Positions 45,884-57,555 of a stretch of DNA of 64,000 nt are shown here, piece after piece. The translations under genes were made by a program, and so were the position numbers. The notes under the pieces are model-generated. The model had not been told where the DNA came from, made no database searches, and saw only the letters and a program-made list of their open reading frames with translations. The first letter of the stretch is position 1. Each line of letters opens with the position of its first letter. The DNA is taken from NCBI GenBank assembly GCA_026075535.2, contig AP026547.1, positions 1 to 64,000 of the forward strand. Reading direction: 5' to 3'. The DNA is from Tricholoma matsutake (lineage: Eukaryota; Basidiomycota; Agaricomycetes; Agaricales; Tricholomataceae).

Positions 45884-47810
45884 TCAAGGTATAAGATACT
45901 GCAGTTCACCATCACCTGGACCATTAATTGGCTGTGGCTGAGCGACGCCAGATCTACAGAGTATGTCCATCATCATTTGATGGACTTGTACATCGTTCAA
46001 CAGAGTTGCACTTGTGTTCAAATTGTGTGCCTGTTCTGCTGTCGACCTTTGGCCAGGTTTCTTTGGCTTGGATTTGCCTTTTGCAGCTTTTATGACTCTT
46101 GATTGTGAATGCGGGTTGGGAGAAGATGCAGCTAAGCCTTGGGATTGGCCCTCGGGGTCAGGCATGGGCATGGGCATGGGAGCGGGAGCGGGAGTGGCTG
46201 AGTCAGCACTGGCCACTGAGTTGTCTGCACTGGGCATGGCAGCGGTAGCAGCAGGGGGGGAGTCTACATTGGGCAAGGCAGTGGCATCTGCATTACATTG
46301 GCCAGTGTGTTTGTGCATCCATCGAGAAGGTGTAGGGCTATTCAAATCATTAGGATATTGCACAGGAGAGACACTACCATCATGTAGCTTGATTCTTTTG
46401 AACCTGAATGCCCTATCAGGGCCCTGTGCCATTTGCCACTGCAGAATGTGGTTGAAGAAGTCTTCTATGACACTCTTTTGCATGTTCCATGGGTCTTTCC
46501 ATTCGAACCTGGCTGGGAGATATTCTGGATTGATGAATGTTGATGTGTGCTCAGCAATTGCTGTGAATGGGACATGGTAAGTACAACCATTGTTTGCTAG
46601 TTCTGCATGCAGATAAGTAACAACTCATAGAAAAGGAAGTGATCATACTGTAATGCTGCCCAACATACAACTTAAACCATTCCTCCAGCTCTTTTCTCTT
46701 GTACAGTGAGCCTTTTCATGGTGTGGGTAGGATGGGAAACCCATTGCTAGTCATCTCAAGTCAGATTTGCATTGAGTCACCATGCGCTGTTGACCTTGAA
46801 GCAACATCTGATGCACATAAAGCCTTAATATAGCCCATGAAGTGGCACTTGAGCTCTGTGATCTCATTATTATATGTGTCTATGAAGGATCATGCAGGGG
46901 TGGCCATCAACGATGAAACATTTTTGTGAGTGTGATCGGGAGTGGGATCGGCAATGGCAGCAGAAGATTTTCACTCTTGCATCAGCAACCATCAAACCAT
47001 CAGGTGCAGTGTAGGCCATGAATGTCACAGAAAGCACCCCCATTTCTAGCCACTGTTGTTGTGCAGTCTCCTCCACACACTTAACCAGGTTCTTCTCTGC
47101 TTGACTGCAAAACATCAATAACATCAAGGGCAGTGGCAACAGCAATGGCAATGGCAATGGGTTAACATACATTTGCTTCATTTTCTCTGGATAACCTTCC
47201 CCCTCCATTGTCTCCTGCTTGGCCTCAAGCACTGCCTTTTCCTCTGCAGTCATGCTTTCAAAAACCCTCTTGATGGCTGGCAGTCAGTTCTGGAACCATC
47301 CAGGTGTACTTGTGGACACATCCTGAACACCTAACATATCTCTGATCTCTTTCCAAACTTGGTCCTGGTGTAAGCTCCAGATCACTTCTGATCACTTCAC
47401 TTTGAAGTTGTTTGACTTCCTTGAGGAGCCTTTCATCATTTGCCAGTTGTTCGAAAGCCAGTTTGTTAGTTCCTGGCAATGTGATCAATAATACAACATT
47501 GAATCGGATGATACCCCACCTTGGCACACATGCGACTCTCCTCTGGATCTATTGGGGTCATCTCAATTGACACCCAGTAATTAAATATGTGGGGAGAATG
47601 TCAGTCTTGAGTATTTGCAACTGGGCAGCTTTTGATTCCTGAGATTGGAATCCATCTTTATAAGGCTCAATGATCTTCTGCTCTTTGACCATATATCAGC
47701 TCCCCTTCCAGTACTGTCTGTGTCCTGGGTTCTCTGATGGCTCAGGTGGCATTGGAGGGGATTGATGTGGAGGAAGGAATTGTCCTTGCCATTGGGTTTC
47801 ACTTGTCATT
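45884..47810 (-). pseudogene. Gene divergent from the KDZ transposase, unknown, decayed
   Basis: The ATG at 47810 is followed by a Pro-rich start (WQGQFLPPHQSPPMPPEP), an in-frame TGA near 47700, KEQKIIEPYKDGFQSQES and YWVSIEMTPIDPEESRMCAK. After a short intron comes a second piece (47258-47527 region), then MTAEEKAVLEAKQETMEG (47253) and VKCVEETAQQQWLEMGVL. The last piece (45884-46483) has a nuclear-localisation-like KAAKGKSKPKKPGQR and Ala/Pro repeats. Introns contain GGCAAT/GGGAGC hexamer runs. The family is unknown to me. Its head-to-head position to the KDZ gene suggests that it belongs to the same transposon. Confidence 0.45.
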
Positions 47811-47939
47811 TGGCATGAGGATCATATGAGGATAACATGAGGTCAATAGTACAATAAATGGCCCATCAATGCAATTGATTCCCCCCAATCACCATGAGCC
47901 TGACAAGAGCTCCTTACAAGTGAAAGAGATGATTAAAGA
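47811..47939. promoter_or_regulatory. Likely shared divergent promoter of the KDZ gene pair
   Basis: About 130 bp separates the minus-strand start at 47810 from the first plus-strand KDZ-side sequence. No convincing TATA box was found. The call rests on the head-to-head layout only. Confidence 0.3.
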
Positions 47940-48588
47940 ACAATGCCACCCTGTGTGAGGACGATGATGGTGCAGTGGATACTGTCACACATAAGGAAGT
48001 TGAGGTCAACACGAGACATGGACCAAAAACAAAGAATATCAAGGTTCCCTTGCCTCCAGTTACAGAAGAATGTGGTGAATCAAGTTCAGCTGGTATCCAC
48101 GACAATCCAGGTCTTGCTCCAGAATGGGATACACAAGAACCTCAGGTGGCCGATTAGCCAGTTTGGCCATGGATTGGCATGGTCAGTTGCTGACATTGAT
48201 TGACTTACCGAGGCTCATGTACAAATAACAGAGGCAGTGAGACTATGTCTTGGAGTTTGTCGGACGAATAGATGAACTGCTGCAAGCATCCCTGTCTCGG
48301 CAGGCATGGTCAATCAACAAACAAGTTTGCAACCACTTTTCATTCAATAAACGGGCAATTTGGAGATGTGTCAATTGTTTGCTAGGAAGAATGCTTTGCT
48401 GAACATGTATGCGGGTAACGCACAGGCAAAATCCCTTCCATCTTGGACTGGCACGGACTTTCACAGGGCTGAGTTATGGGAGGTTGGCACATACCTCTTA
48501 GTTCAGCACCAGACAGATCAGCCAATTTGCAACGCTCTTCAGTTCCAAATAGAATATCTGGAAACATTCGAGGACATGAAGGATAAAG
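47940..48588 (+). pseudogene. KDZ transposase, N-terminal piece
   Basis: Degraded segments PLPPVTEECGESSSAG and MCQLFARKNALLNMYAG lead to YLETFEDMKDK, where element B is inserted. Taking out element B and one target duplication continues the frame as KDKAEQESANWEG at 52306. Several stops lie upstream. The N-terminal region of KDZ proteins is variable, and this piece is assigned by its continuity with the later KDZ pieces. Confidence 0.55.
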
Positions 48589-48814
48589 GAGGTCTTTACA
48601 CTCCCCCCCCCCCCCAATCCAAGCAGACTCCGCTCGGACTCAACTAGAAATTTGTTGGCTGAGACACCTGCCAAATTAGTAGGTCCAGTCTGAGCAGACT
48701 CCTAGTAGAGTCCTAGCATCTGATCAGACAGTCCTAGTTGCGTCCATTCGGACAATCCAGGACAGTCCATGTTTGCAGTTATCTATTTATTTATGAATAG
48801 AAAATGTAATTAAC

Positions 48815-48890
48815 AGTAAGATTCGAACCCTCTCTGCGAGATAGCTTACATAATGAAGCAAATGACCCTAACCATTACACTACAAGAGCT
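48815..48890 (-). ncRNA. tRNA-like module near the left end of element B
   Basis: The minus strand reads TAGTGTAATGGTTAGGGTC (A-box-like, as in Glu/Asp tRNA genes) and GAGGGTTCGAATCTTAC (a perfect B box, GGTTCGAATC) about 50 bases later. This is the best preserved of the tRNA-like modules. The anticodon stem is not convincing. Confidence 0.6.
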
Positions 48891-49014
48891 TTTCTGTTAT
48901 AGAAAAGCAATGCTGTACATACAACACCTGGTGGCTGTGTATTACAAAGCACACAGCATCATCAACAATGCTGGCACATTACCTCTACCACCACTCAACA
49001 GCGCCAAATATAGT

Positions 49015-49495
49015 GATGTTATACATTATTCTGATTGGTTTTTCAAGCTGATTACGAAAATGGCATTCACATAGTCATGTGACCTACCTTATATGGAACA
49101 TATTGATGTTATATATCATTCTGACCAGTTTTTCAAGCCGAGCATGAAAATGGCATTCATGTAGTCATGTGACCTACCTTATATGGAACATATTGATATC
49201 ATACATCATTCTGATTGGTTTTTCAACTGAGTATGAAAATGGCATTCACATAGTCATGTGACCTACTGTATATGGACCATATTGATGTCAGAATGATATA
49301 TAACATCATTATGTTCCATATAAGGTAGGTCACATGACTATGTGAATGCCATTTTCATGCTCGGCTTGAAAAACCAGTCAGAATGATATATAACATCAAT
49401 ATGTTCCATATAAGGTAGGTCACATGACTACATGAATACCATTTTCATACTCAGCTTGAAAAACCAATCAGAATGATGTATAACATCACTATATT
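49015..49495. repeat. Palindromic array of 90-bp units (three forward, two inverted)
   Basis: CTGATTGGTTTTTCAAG-type landmarks recur at 49031, 49121 and 49211 (period 90) on the plus strand. From about 49288 the same unit appears in reverse complement, with GAATGATATA/GAATGATGTA at 49381 and 49471. Units share GGCATTCACATAGTCATGTG and CTACCTTATATGGAACATA. The array can fold back on itself. Confidence 0.9.
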
Positions 49496-49815
49496 CCATG
49501 ACATCATTCCAGGAATATGTGCCTAAGTGTAAAGAGCTCAAATTTTCCTTAATGATAGGTTTTATCTATGTTATAATGATGCTGCAGCCTCAAAACCATG
49601 ACAATGGCCAACACAGCCACCACCCTAGGACCCAGAACCACCGCTGCAAGCAACTGCTCATGGGGTGGGAATGGGCACCAGGATGACAGGACAAGACAAC
49701 TGGAAGACTGGATGATGAGATGATGACTGGACAAGACGACTGGACAACAAGACAACAAGATGACGAGACAGGATGACAACAACAAACAAGAAGCAGCAGC
49801 AAACAATGAGAAAAG

Positions 49816-49909
49816 GCCCAAGAGATGTCAACAGACATCTCTTGGGCTGCAAGTAAGTTTTTTCTTTCTTTTCTCATTCCTTTCTTTTTTTACTAACAAA
49901 GTTTTTTAG
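49816..49909 (+). other. Perfect 14-bp hairpin followed by an intron-like cassette
   Basis: GCCCAAGAGATGTC-aaca-GACATCTCTTGGGC (49816-49847) is perfectly paired. Five bases on, a 57-bp cassette starts GTAAGTTTTTTCTTTC, contains TTACTAACAAAG and ends GTTTTTTAG (49909). It has the same order as in elements A and C. Confidence 0.75.
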
Positions 49910-50654
49910 GTACTAATTTAAACTATTGATAACAATGATGACAAGATGGCAGGGGCCAATGAAAACAGATGACGGGGATGACAGGAAGGGACAGCAGGAG
50001 GAATTAAAAGGACAACAACCAGCACCAGCCACCACCATTGTGAGCCCCTGCTTGCAAGGTGGATCACTGGTGCTCCACAATGAACCAACAACAATGGGAG
50101 GGGAGGGACAACAACAATGACAGTGGACAACAATGACAACAGGGGACAGTGATGGTGGCAGGGACAACAACAGGGACAACAACAGGGGATGACAACAATG
50201 AGGGGGAGGGGGGGAGAACTACCATGACAACAGGATGACAACAGAGACGAGAGGGGGGGACAATGACAATGGAACACACCACCCACCTCCAGCCTCATGA
50301 GCAACTGCTCGTGGGGTGGACCATGGGTGGAATGATGATGAGGCCCACCACAGCACCCTGGAGACAAAAAGGGGGAAACAACAACAGGAGGGGGAACAAC
50401 AACAGGAAGGGGAACAACAACAGGAAGAGGAACAACAACAGGAAGAGGAACAACAACAAGAGGGGGAACAACAATGAAAAGGGGAGGGGGGAATGATGAA
50501 GGGAAACAACAAAGGGGAGAGGGGAACAATAATGGAGGAATGACAATGAGGGGGGGGACTTTTTGTATATTTTGTCCTTTGATATCTATAGTTATATTCA
50601 ATTAAACTATTCATAAAAGATACCCCAAAGAAATTAGTAGTTTGGATATCTGTG

Positions 50655-51095
50655 AAGGTCTGTAATGAGGTCAGGAGAAGATTGCCAATTATAAGGACAT
50701 CAGTAGAAGTTTGTAATGAGGTCAGTAAAGTTTTGTAATGAGGTCAGTAAGGTTTTGTAATGAGGTCAGTAAAGTTTTGTAATGAGGTCAGTAAAGTTTT
50801 GTAATAAGGTCAATAAAGCTTTGTAATGAGGTCAGTAAAGTTTTGTAATGAGGTCAGTAATGAGGTCAACAACATTTTGTAGTGAGGTCAGCAAAAGTTT
50901 GTAATGAGTTCAGTGAAATTTTGTAATGAGGTCAGTAAAAGTTTGTAATGGTATGATGTTAGTAACAGTTTGTAATCAAGTCAGTAAAAGTATGTAAATA
51001 AGGTCAGTCAATGTGTGCAATGAGGTCAGTAAAAGCTTATAATCAAGTTGGCAAAAGCTTGTAAACCAGCCAGTACAAGTTTGCAGTGACTTTGT
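50655..51095 (+). repeat. Tandem TTTGTAATGAGGTCAGTAAAG array
   Basis: About eighteen imperfect units of roughly 22 bp, most intact between 50710 and 50860 and degrading to the right. They are the reverse complement of the array at 51420-52070, so together they form long inverted arms within element B. Confidence 0.85.
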
Positions 51096-51419
51096 GCACA
51101 AAAATTAGGGACATGATATAGTGGACACCTACTTTCATGCCTCGCGGTATCGGCACACAACACAACCAAACAACTCACACTGCCAACTGTATGAGACATA
51201 CTAATGGCTCATTCATTCACACTCGTCATTTTTGTAAGTCTTGCATCCTTAAATGTGTAAATGACAAATTAATGTTTATATTCACAGGTTAATACTTTGT
51301 GGCATTTGGTAAGCATATTGAGCTTAAATGTAAAATCAACCTGACAACCTATTGCAAGTTAAGTAATGACTTTTGTAAGTTGTTTTTTAGTCAATATATT
51401 TATAGTACTAACTAACTCA

Positions 51420-52070
51420 ATCATTAGAAGCACGTTACTGACTTCACTACAAACTTGTTCACTGCTTTGTTACAAACCTTTATTGACCTTGGCATAAACT
51501 ATTTCAAAAATGTTATTGACTTTAATACAAGCCATTACAAATTTGTTTACTGACTTTGTTACAAACCTTTACTGAGCTTGGTGTAAACTATTACAAACAT
51601 GTTATTGACTTCAATACAAACAAACCATTACAGACTTGTTTACTGACTTTGTGGCAAACCTTTACCGACCTTGGTATAAACTATTACAAACATAGTATTG
51701 ACTTCAATACAAACTGTTACTGATCTTGGTATAAACCATTACGAATATGTTATTGACTTCAATACAAACAAACCATTACAAACTTGTTTACTGACTTTGT
51801 TACAAACTTTTACCAACCTTGGTATAAACTATTACAAACATGTTATTGACTTCAATACAAACCATTACAAACTTGTTTACTGACTTTGTTACAAACCTTT
51901 ACTGACATTATAAACTATTACAAAAATGTTGTTGACTTCAATACAAACCATTACAAAAGTGTTGTTGACTTCAATACAAACTGTTACAGACTTGTTTACT
52001 GATCTTGGTATAAACTATTACAAACATGTTTACTGACTTTGTTGCAAAGCCTTACTGACCTTGCTTTAGT
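51420..52070 (-). repeat. Tandem ACTGACTTTGTTACAAACC array
   Basis: Units alternate between TTACTGACTTTGTTACAAAC and GTATTGACTTCAATACAAAC types, forming a higher-order repeat of about 85-90 bp. In reverse complement they match the 50655-51095 array. Confidence 0.85.
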
Positions 52071-52305
52071 GCTTATTATGGTGTTAGTCTAGCTTGTATG
52101 AGTAATAATCAGCCTTGCAACTTGGACTACATCTGGACAATCATTCAGAAGTGTAAATTCTCATTATGAAGTTGATTTGAATGTAGTTTGCTTGAAGTCT
52201 TAGTAGAGTCCGAGTGGAGTCCGAGTGGAGTCTGAGCAGAGTCCTAGTCCGAGTGGAGTCTGAGCGGAGTCCGCTCGGACTAGGGGGGGGAGTGTAAAGT
52301 ACTGA

Positions 52306-53258
52306 GGATAAAGCAGAACAAGAGTCGGCCAATTGGGAAGGTGATGATCAGCATCGGCCTTCATCACATCAATCAGCATTGGCCCCATATCATGAGTTGG
52401 GAGCATCAACGGCAATGGCAATGGCAGATGAAGTGGGGGACAATGAAGCATTTTTTGATTCCCTTGGTGAGCTTCTGATTCAAGTGCACAATACATATGT
52501 TGAAGATAGCCTATAAGACTTCTTTGATGGTGATGACACACATGAAGTTGAACACACTGATGAAGACATCCATGGGTTTGATCCATATTTGCCTAATGCT
52601 ACTGAAACAGCTGAACGCATGAGGACCGATCCCACTCCCACTCCCGATGCTGATGCTGATATTACATTCAGACCACCCACTGCCAATGCCTTGAACAACA
52701 GTTACATCTGTGTGGTGCATATGAATGGAATACATCACTTGGCAATGGTTACCTGCCATTGTCAAGGGGAGCACAGAATTCCCTTGGACCTGGTAAGCAG
52801 TAACTTGCTACCCACCAGCTTCAACAAAATATGCACTCTTTTCACCATGCATGTCCTGGATCATTTTCAGTTCTGTAATCTGGAATTGAAGGCATCAGCC
52901 TACCAGTTTTACCAATTGATTTGGCATGTCACATTGCCAATGAGGCCTGCAGAAGTGGTCAACCTCTACCACAAGCTTTGGCGGATGTCCCACTTATGGC
53001 ATTGGATGAAAAGATTGGAGTGGGCTGGGTATGGTCACAATCAAAAAGATCCATTGAAACCTGAACCAGGATCACTTGCCAACTTCTGTCCAGCTTGTCC
53101 AATTGGAAGGACAATGAGAACCATTGGGTGATTAAGCACCTGCTTTGTGCAGTGGTCTCTAAAATGATATTACACCTTAGATTTGTTTTTAAACACATAT
53201 TTGTGGCCGATGGCAATTTCAAAGCTGACCATGTTGGGCAGAAAAACTCTGATACTGA
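52306..53258 (+). pseudogene. KDZ transposase, CxC2-type region
   Basis: The frame continues from 48588. After a TAA near 52513 it runs through FDGDDTHEVEHTDEDIHGF to a CxC-type zinc-binding region (CVVHMNGIHHLAMVTCHCQG), then FNKICTLFTMHVLDHFQFC, FCPACPIG (53088) and, after a broken patch, FVADGNFKADH (53202). These are hallmarks of Kyakuja-Dileera-Zisupton transposases. The piece ends at 53258, where element D is inserted. Confidence 0.85.
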
Positions 53259-53401
53259 TAGTGTTTGAAGGTCAGGTTGAGTCTGGTTTTTTTCAATTTA
53301 GGATTGGAACCGCAACTGCAACTGGTTCAATTAAATTCAAAAACTATATAAAACTGAACTGGACTGCACAAAACCAGTTTATAACGGTTCAAACCAGTAC
53401 A

Positions 53402-53438
53402 ACAACTGGTTGTAGCCAGTTCAGCTACAACCAGTTGT
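53402..53438. repeat. Perfect 15-bp hairpin in element D
   Basis: ACAACTGGTTGTAGC, a 7-base loop, then GCTACAACCAGTTGT. Confidence 0.9.
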
Positions 53439-53517
53439 CAACATGCTTAGGTCAGTCCAAACTGACCCAAGCTAGTTAATGTCGAACACTAGAAAACTAT
53501 TTAAATTTGAAATTGTG

Positions 53518-54016
53518 TACTACTAAAGCTATATTAATGAATTTTGAACACTTCCAAAGCTATAAAGTTACTAATAACACTATACTAATGCTCTACTAAT
53601 GAATATCAGTCACTAATAGTACTATACTACTAAAGAAACACTCAAAAATGAAGTGTGGAAAGGTGGGGGGCAAGCCCAAAGAAAGTTGATGGAATGTGGG
53701 AGCCTTTATATACCCAAAAATGTGCACAGACCATGTAGTCACATGTGTGTGAATAAACAATAAAAATGACACCAATTTTTATTGTTTATTCACACACATG
53801 TGACTACATGGTCTGTGCGCATTTTTGGGTATATAAAGGCTCCCACATTCCATCAACTTTCTTTGGGCTTGCCCCCCACCTTTCCACACTTCATTTTTGA
53901 GTGTTTCTTTAGTAGTATAGTACTATTAGTGACTGATATTCATTAGTATAGTGTTATTAGTAACTTTTATAGCTTTAGTAGTGTTTGAAGTTCATTAGTA
54001 TAGCTTTAGTAGTGTA
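53518..54016. mobile_element. Foldback element, about 245-bp arms around a 9-base loop, with divergent TATA boxes
   Basis: The left arm 53518-53766 and right arm 53776-54016 are reverse complements with few mismatches, around the loop TGACACCAA. Each arm contains GGGTATATAAAGGCTCCCAC followed by CATTCCATCAACTTTCTTTG, reading away from the centre: right-arm copy at 53827-53846, left-arm copy on the minus strand. The arms look like two promoter-bearing terminal repeats joined head to head. There is no coding frame. Confidence 0.85.
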
Positions 54017-54175
54017 CGAAGTTCATTAAAGTAGGGTTCGAGATTGCTACTATTAGTATATAGAAACCTTGCGTACTAAGGCTGGTTGCAACCGGTTTAA
54101 ACCAACTTTTGTCAGTTTTTAATAATCATATAATCTTTGCAACTGCAACTGACACTCTAAGGAATAGAAGGCAAT

Positions 54176-54577
54176 TGTTAGGGCGACACCCACTATCTGC
54201 TAGCTAAGACCGTGTGGGTTCTCTCTACAAGAAGGGGGCGGGATCCGCGCTTGTGATGGGGGAATTGATGGTTTTGATGCAAGGGGTTATTAATAGATGA
54301 GTTTGTTGAGATAGGCCTTTCACACCAAAAGCGTAGGTGGAATACCTAAGAGAACACAACTGGGGTCCCCTAGGCATATATTTAGGGTTTATATACTATG
54401 TTACATATATTGTACAATGTTGTTACCAATGCACTCGTACATGCACGTACATTTTGATGCGTGCAAAATAAAATTCTCACACTATCAAAATGTAGCATCA
54501 TTTGGCATCATGTAGCGTAATTCGACATAATAAAATAAAAATGAAAGTTTATTAGGTAATGGGGTGGTTTCCTAACA
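54176..54577 (-). repeat. Complete LTR (3' LTR of the minus-strand element)
   Basis: It runs TGTTAGGGCGACACCC to GGTTTCCTAACA, with terminal TGTTAGG/CCTAACA inverted repeats. Adjoining it at 54578 is TTACCCCCCTTTTA, a polypurine tract on the minus strand. Confidence 0.9.
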
Positions 54578-54741
54578 TTACCCCCCTTTTATGCCTCGAC
54601 TTCCAGGCAAGAAAATATTATGTTTGTCCCCTCTGTGAAATTTTGGTAAGGCTGGAATTTCATCCCCTCATACACCATTCTCGCAATGCAACGCGGAGCA
54701 TTCAGATTATGTTTAAAGAATTGGGCGATTGCGTTACGCGC

Positions 54742-55053
54742 TCACTTACAATTCTCTTCGGGTTCCCACGAATTATTTTTGTCAGTATAGTTTTTCCACT
54801 TTATTAAGAACTCCAATTTGTTCCGTTGAAGACGTGAGTCTAGAATTTCTTCAACTATGTATTCTGGAACACCTTCTACTATTATCAGAGGTTGTGGAGT
54901 AGTTTGTTGGCCAGGAATAGTGGGTGGACGGTAAGGGTGTAGGTGGGATACATTAATCTCAGGATCAATCTTAAATGATTGGGGTAATTTTAGCACTACC
55001 GCATTAGGTGAGATCACTTTAGAGATTGTATATGGGCCAACTTGTTTCTCCAT
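54742..55053 (-). pseudogene. Ty3 chromodomain
   Basis: YIVEEILDSRLQRNKLEFLI followed by KWKNYTDKNNSWEPEENC is a chromodomain with its aromatic residues. In this element class it guides integration to methylated histone H3. The preceding GPYTISKVISPNAVVLKLP is the usual integrase-tail segment. Confidence 0.85.
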
Positions 55054-56001
55054 AAGGTCGTGGAATATTCAGGTCCTTGGTACTTAGCCATAACAAGTCA
55101 CCAACTTTGTACTCTGGAGCGCATGCTCGAGTACGATCCACGTGTCGCATCATGTTATCATGTGCTTTCTTCAATGCCGCCTCTGCTTCCTCTTGTACCT
55201 TTTGCATCTTAGATACCAAATCTTCTACTGACTGTACTTTGACTTTCCTTCTGGGTTCTACTCCCATGCGAGGATGATATCCATAATTCACGAAAAAGGG
55301 TGACATACAAGTAGCCGAATGGAATTTGTTATTGTGGGAAAATTCGGCAATTGCCAACCATTCAGGCCAGTCAGTTTGTCGGTAGTTGACAAACATACGT
55401 AGGTACTGCTCCAACTCCTGATTCATTCTCTCTGTCTGCCCATCAGTCTGCGGGTGATATGCCATAGATAATTTAGTTTGAATTCCCAATATGTTGTTTA
55501 GTTCTTGCATAAACGCGGAAGCAAATTGTGGTCCACGATCAGAGATAACGATATTGGGTAACCCATGTGACTGCCATACCTGATTTAGATAGAGGCACAC
55601 CAAGCCCAATGATGAGGTTTCTGTAGTAGTAGGAATAATATGGACCTCCTTTGTAAAGTGGTCGCATACTACAGATATTGCATCGTACCCTTGAGCCTCG
55701 GGTAATCCGGTAATAAAATCCACAGATATATCTCGCCACGGTGCTTTAGGTATAGGGTTCAGCATTAATTTTCCTGCAGGTTTCTCTGGAAATTTCTTCC
55801 CCCTCATGCAGTATCACATCCATCCACATACCCCAACACATACTTCAAAATTCCGGGCCACCAATAATTTCTCATTACTAATTCCAATGTCTTCCATCTT
55901 CCTGGGTGTCCGGCAATCGGCATATTGTGATGTAACCAGATGATCTCCCTTCGCAAATCCTGATCCTTCGGTACATACACTTTTCCTCGAAACAACACCA
56001 A
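55019..56001 (-). pseudogene. Ty3 integrase
   Basis: The zinc-binding H-H-C-C region (HHNMPIAGHPGRWKTLELVM, then YVDGCDT) lies in 55804-56001. The catalytic core follows in 55019-55807 with D (ISVDFITGLPE), D (VISDRGPQFAS) and E (GQTERMNQELEQYL). A frameshift or stop near 55805 separates the two. Integrase inserts the cDNA. Confidence 0.85.
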
Positions 56002-56519
56002 CCTTGTTCCTCAGCCCATTCGTCTCCTTTGATATTACCTTTCTTCTCTCCCTTCAGAGCTTTCACGGCTTCCACTACTTCATTGTCCATTTCCGAACAT
56101 TGTCTAATTTTAGACAACATTTCCATTTCCGAGCTATCTATCAATAGATGCCCTTGACGCATAGTGCAAATGCGAAAGTATTCGGGTTTGAGTAAGGTAA
56201 CATTTTTATTGTCCTCCTCCACCCCCCTTTTATGATCAATACGTCTGGATAATGCATCTGCTTTCCTCATTAAGCTTCCTGCTTTGTGGACCAAGTGAAA
56301 ATTGAAACACAATAGGAATAGTGCCCAACGTGCTTGCCAGCGATTAAGCTTTTTAGCGGACATGAAGTATTGCAGATTTTGATGATCCGTCCAGATCTCA
56401 ATCTGATGCGTACATCCCTCCAAATAATGCCTCCATGCCTCCAATGCTTGTATTATCCCCAACATCTCTTTGTCATGCACATCATAATTCCTCTCCACAT
56501 CATTCAACCCTTTTGACAA
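55878..56519 (-). pseudogene. Ty3 RNase H
   Basis: NYDVHDKEMLGIIQALEAWR and EIWTDHQNLQYFMSAKKLN carry the conserved Glu and Asp, and NRWQARWALFLLCFNF and ADALSRR follow. It is separated from RT by a TGA at about 56535 and from integrase by a frameshift near 55990. Confidence 0.85.
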
Positions 56520-56534
56520 GTATGCACAAGGATG

Positions 56535-57555
56535 TCATTTGTCATCTTTGCACAGCATTGATAATACCGCTCCAGTAGCAAAATCGGATGCATTGGATTC
56601 CACTCGCAAAGGGCGTGTGAAATCTACTGGGGCTAATATTGGTCCCTCCACAAACTTCCTCTTCAACTCCTCAAACGCTGTCTGCTGCTGCTCTCCCCAC
56701 CTCCATACTACTCCCTTTCGCATAAGGTTATGTAAGGGTGTGGCAATTTTAGAAAAATTGTGCACAAAGCGACGATAATAATTTGCGAGTCCCAAGAAGG
56801 CTTGAACCTCCTTGACACGGGTGGGTGCAGGCCAATCTGTGATCGCCTGTACCTTGATTGGATCCATTTTGATCCCGTCAGGGCCGATCAATAATCCTAG
56901 GAACTCAATCTTGCTTGCCCCAAACACACACTTCTCTGGTTTCAAAAATAGATCATTCTCCACCAACCTCCGTAACACCTCCTGCACTATTGCCTCATGA
57001 TTCTCTTCATCCTCCGTGAATATCAGAATGTCATCAATAAATATTTTTACCACGCCTTTGTCTATTACATCCTTGAAAATGTTGTTCATCATATTTTGAA
57101 AGGTCGGGGGACTATTAGTCATCCCAAAAAACATGACAAGCGGCTTGAAGGATCCTCGACGCGTGGCAAATGCAGCCTTCCACTCATCTCCTTTCTTTAT
57201 TTGTACATTGTTGTATCCCCATCATAAATCCAATTTTGTAAAGACCTTGGCTTTTCCCACCTTATCAATTATTTCTGGGATGAATGGCAGGGGGTACACG
57301 TTCTTTACTGTCCACTCATTCAGATACCTATAATCAGTACACATCCTCTTTCTTTGGTCTTTTTTGGGCATGAAGAATATTGGTGATGTCTGCAGTGATT
57401 TCGAAGGTCATATGTATCCTTTGCGCAATTGCTCCTTCAGGAATGCATCCACTTCTTCTTGTTCCATCGGAGATAATGGATATACCTTTGACTTCTTCGG
57501 CACAAACCCGGGCTTCATCTCAATTGCATGATCCCATGGCTTCCGCACTGGCATT
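56535..57555 (-). pseudogene. Ty3 reverse transcriptase
   Basis: PIFFMPKKDQRKRMCTDYR, then KVFTKLDL-stop-WGYNNVQI, then FGMTNSPPTFQNMMN and the catalytic FIDDILIF (about 57030). TGA codons in KLDL-stop-WGYNN and GYI-stop-PSK sit where the family has Arg. From 57134 down the frame is open to 56535. Confidence 0.85.

Larger units (their letters stand above)
48589..52305. mobile_element. Element B: 3.7-kb non-autonomous DNA transposon
   Basis: The target duplication GGATAAAG lies at 48581-48588 and 52306-52313, and removing the element restores an open KDZ frame. The left end is GAGGTCTTTACACTCCCCCC and the right end, inverted, is TCAGTACTTTACACTCCCCC. Subterminal repeats of GAGTCCGAGTGGAGTCTGAG type occur at both ends. 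Inside are a tRNA-like module, a palindromic array of 90-bp units, a hairpin plus intron-like cassette, GAGC-type hairpins, and two large tandem arrays that are reverse complements of one another. It contains no protein gene. Confidence 0.85.

Noticed and set aside
49549..50614. Long Val/Ser/Pro/Cys frames on the minus strand of element B
   Set aside because: They arise from ACAACAACAGG-type repeats; no domain or intron support.
53259..53493. A complete short MITE ending at GTCGAACACTAG
   Set aside because: The inner end looks like a partner of TAGTGTTTGA, but no duplication matches there, whereas the end at 62112 has one and restores the KDZ frame.
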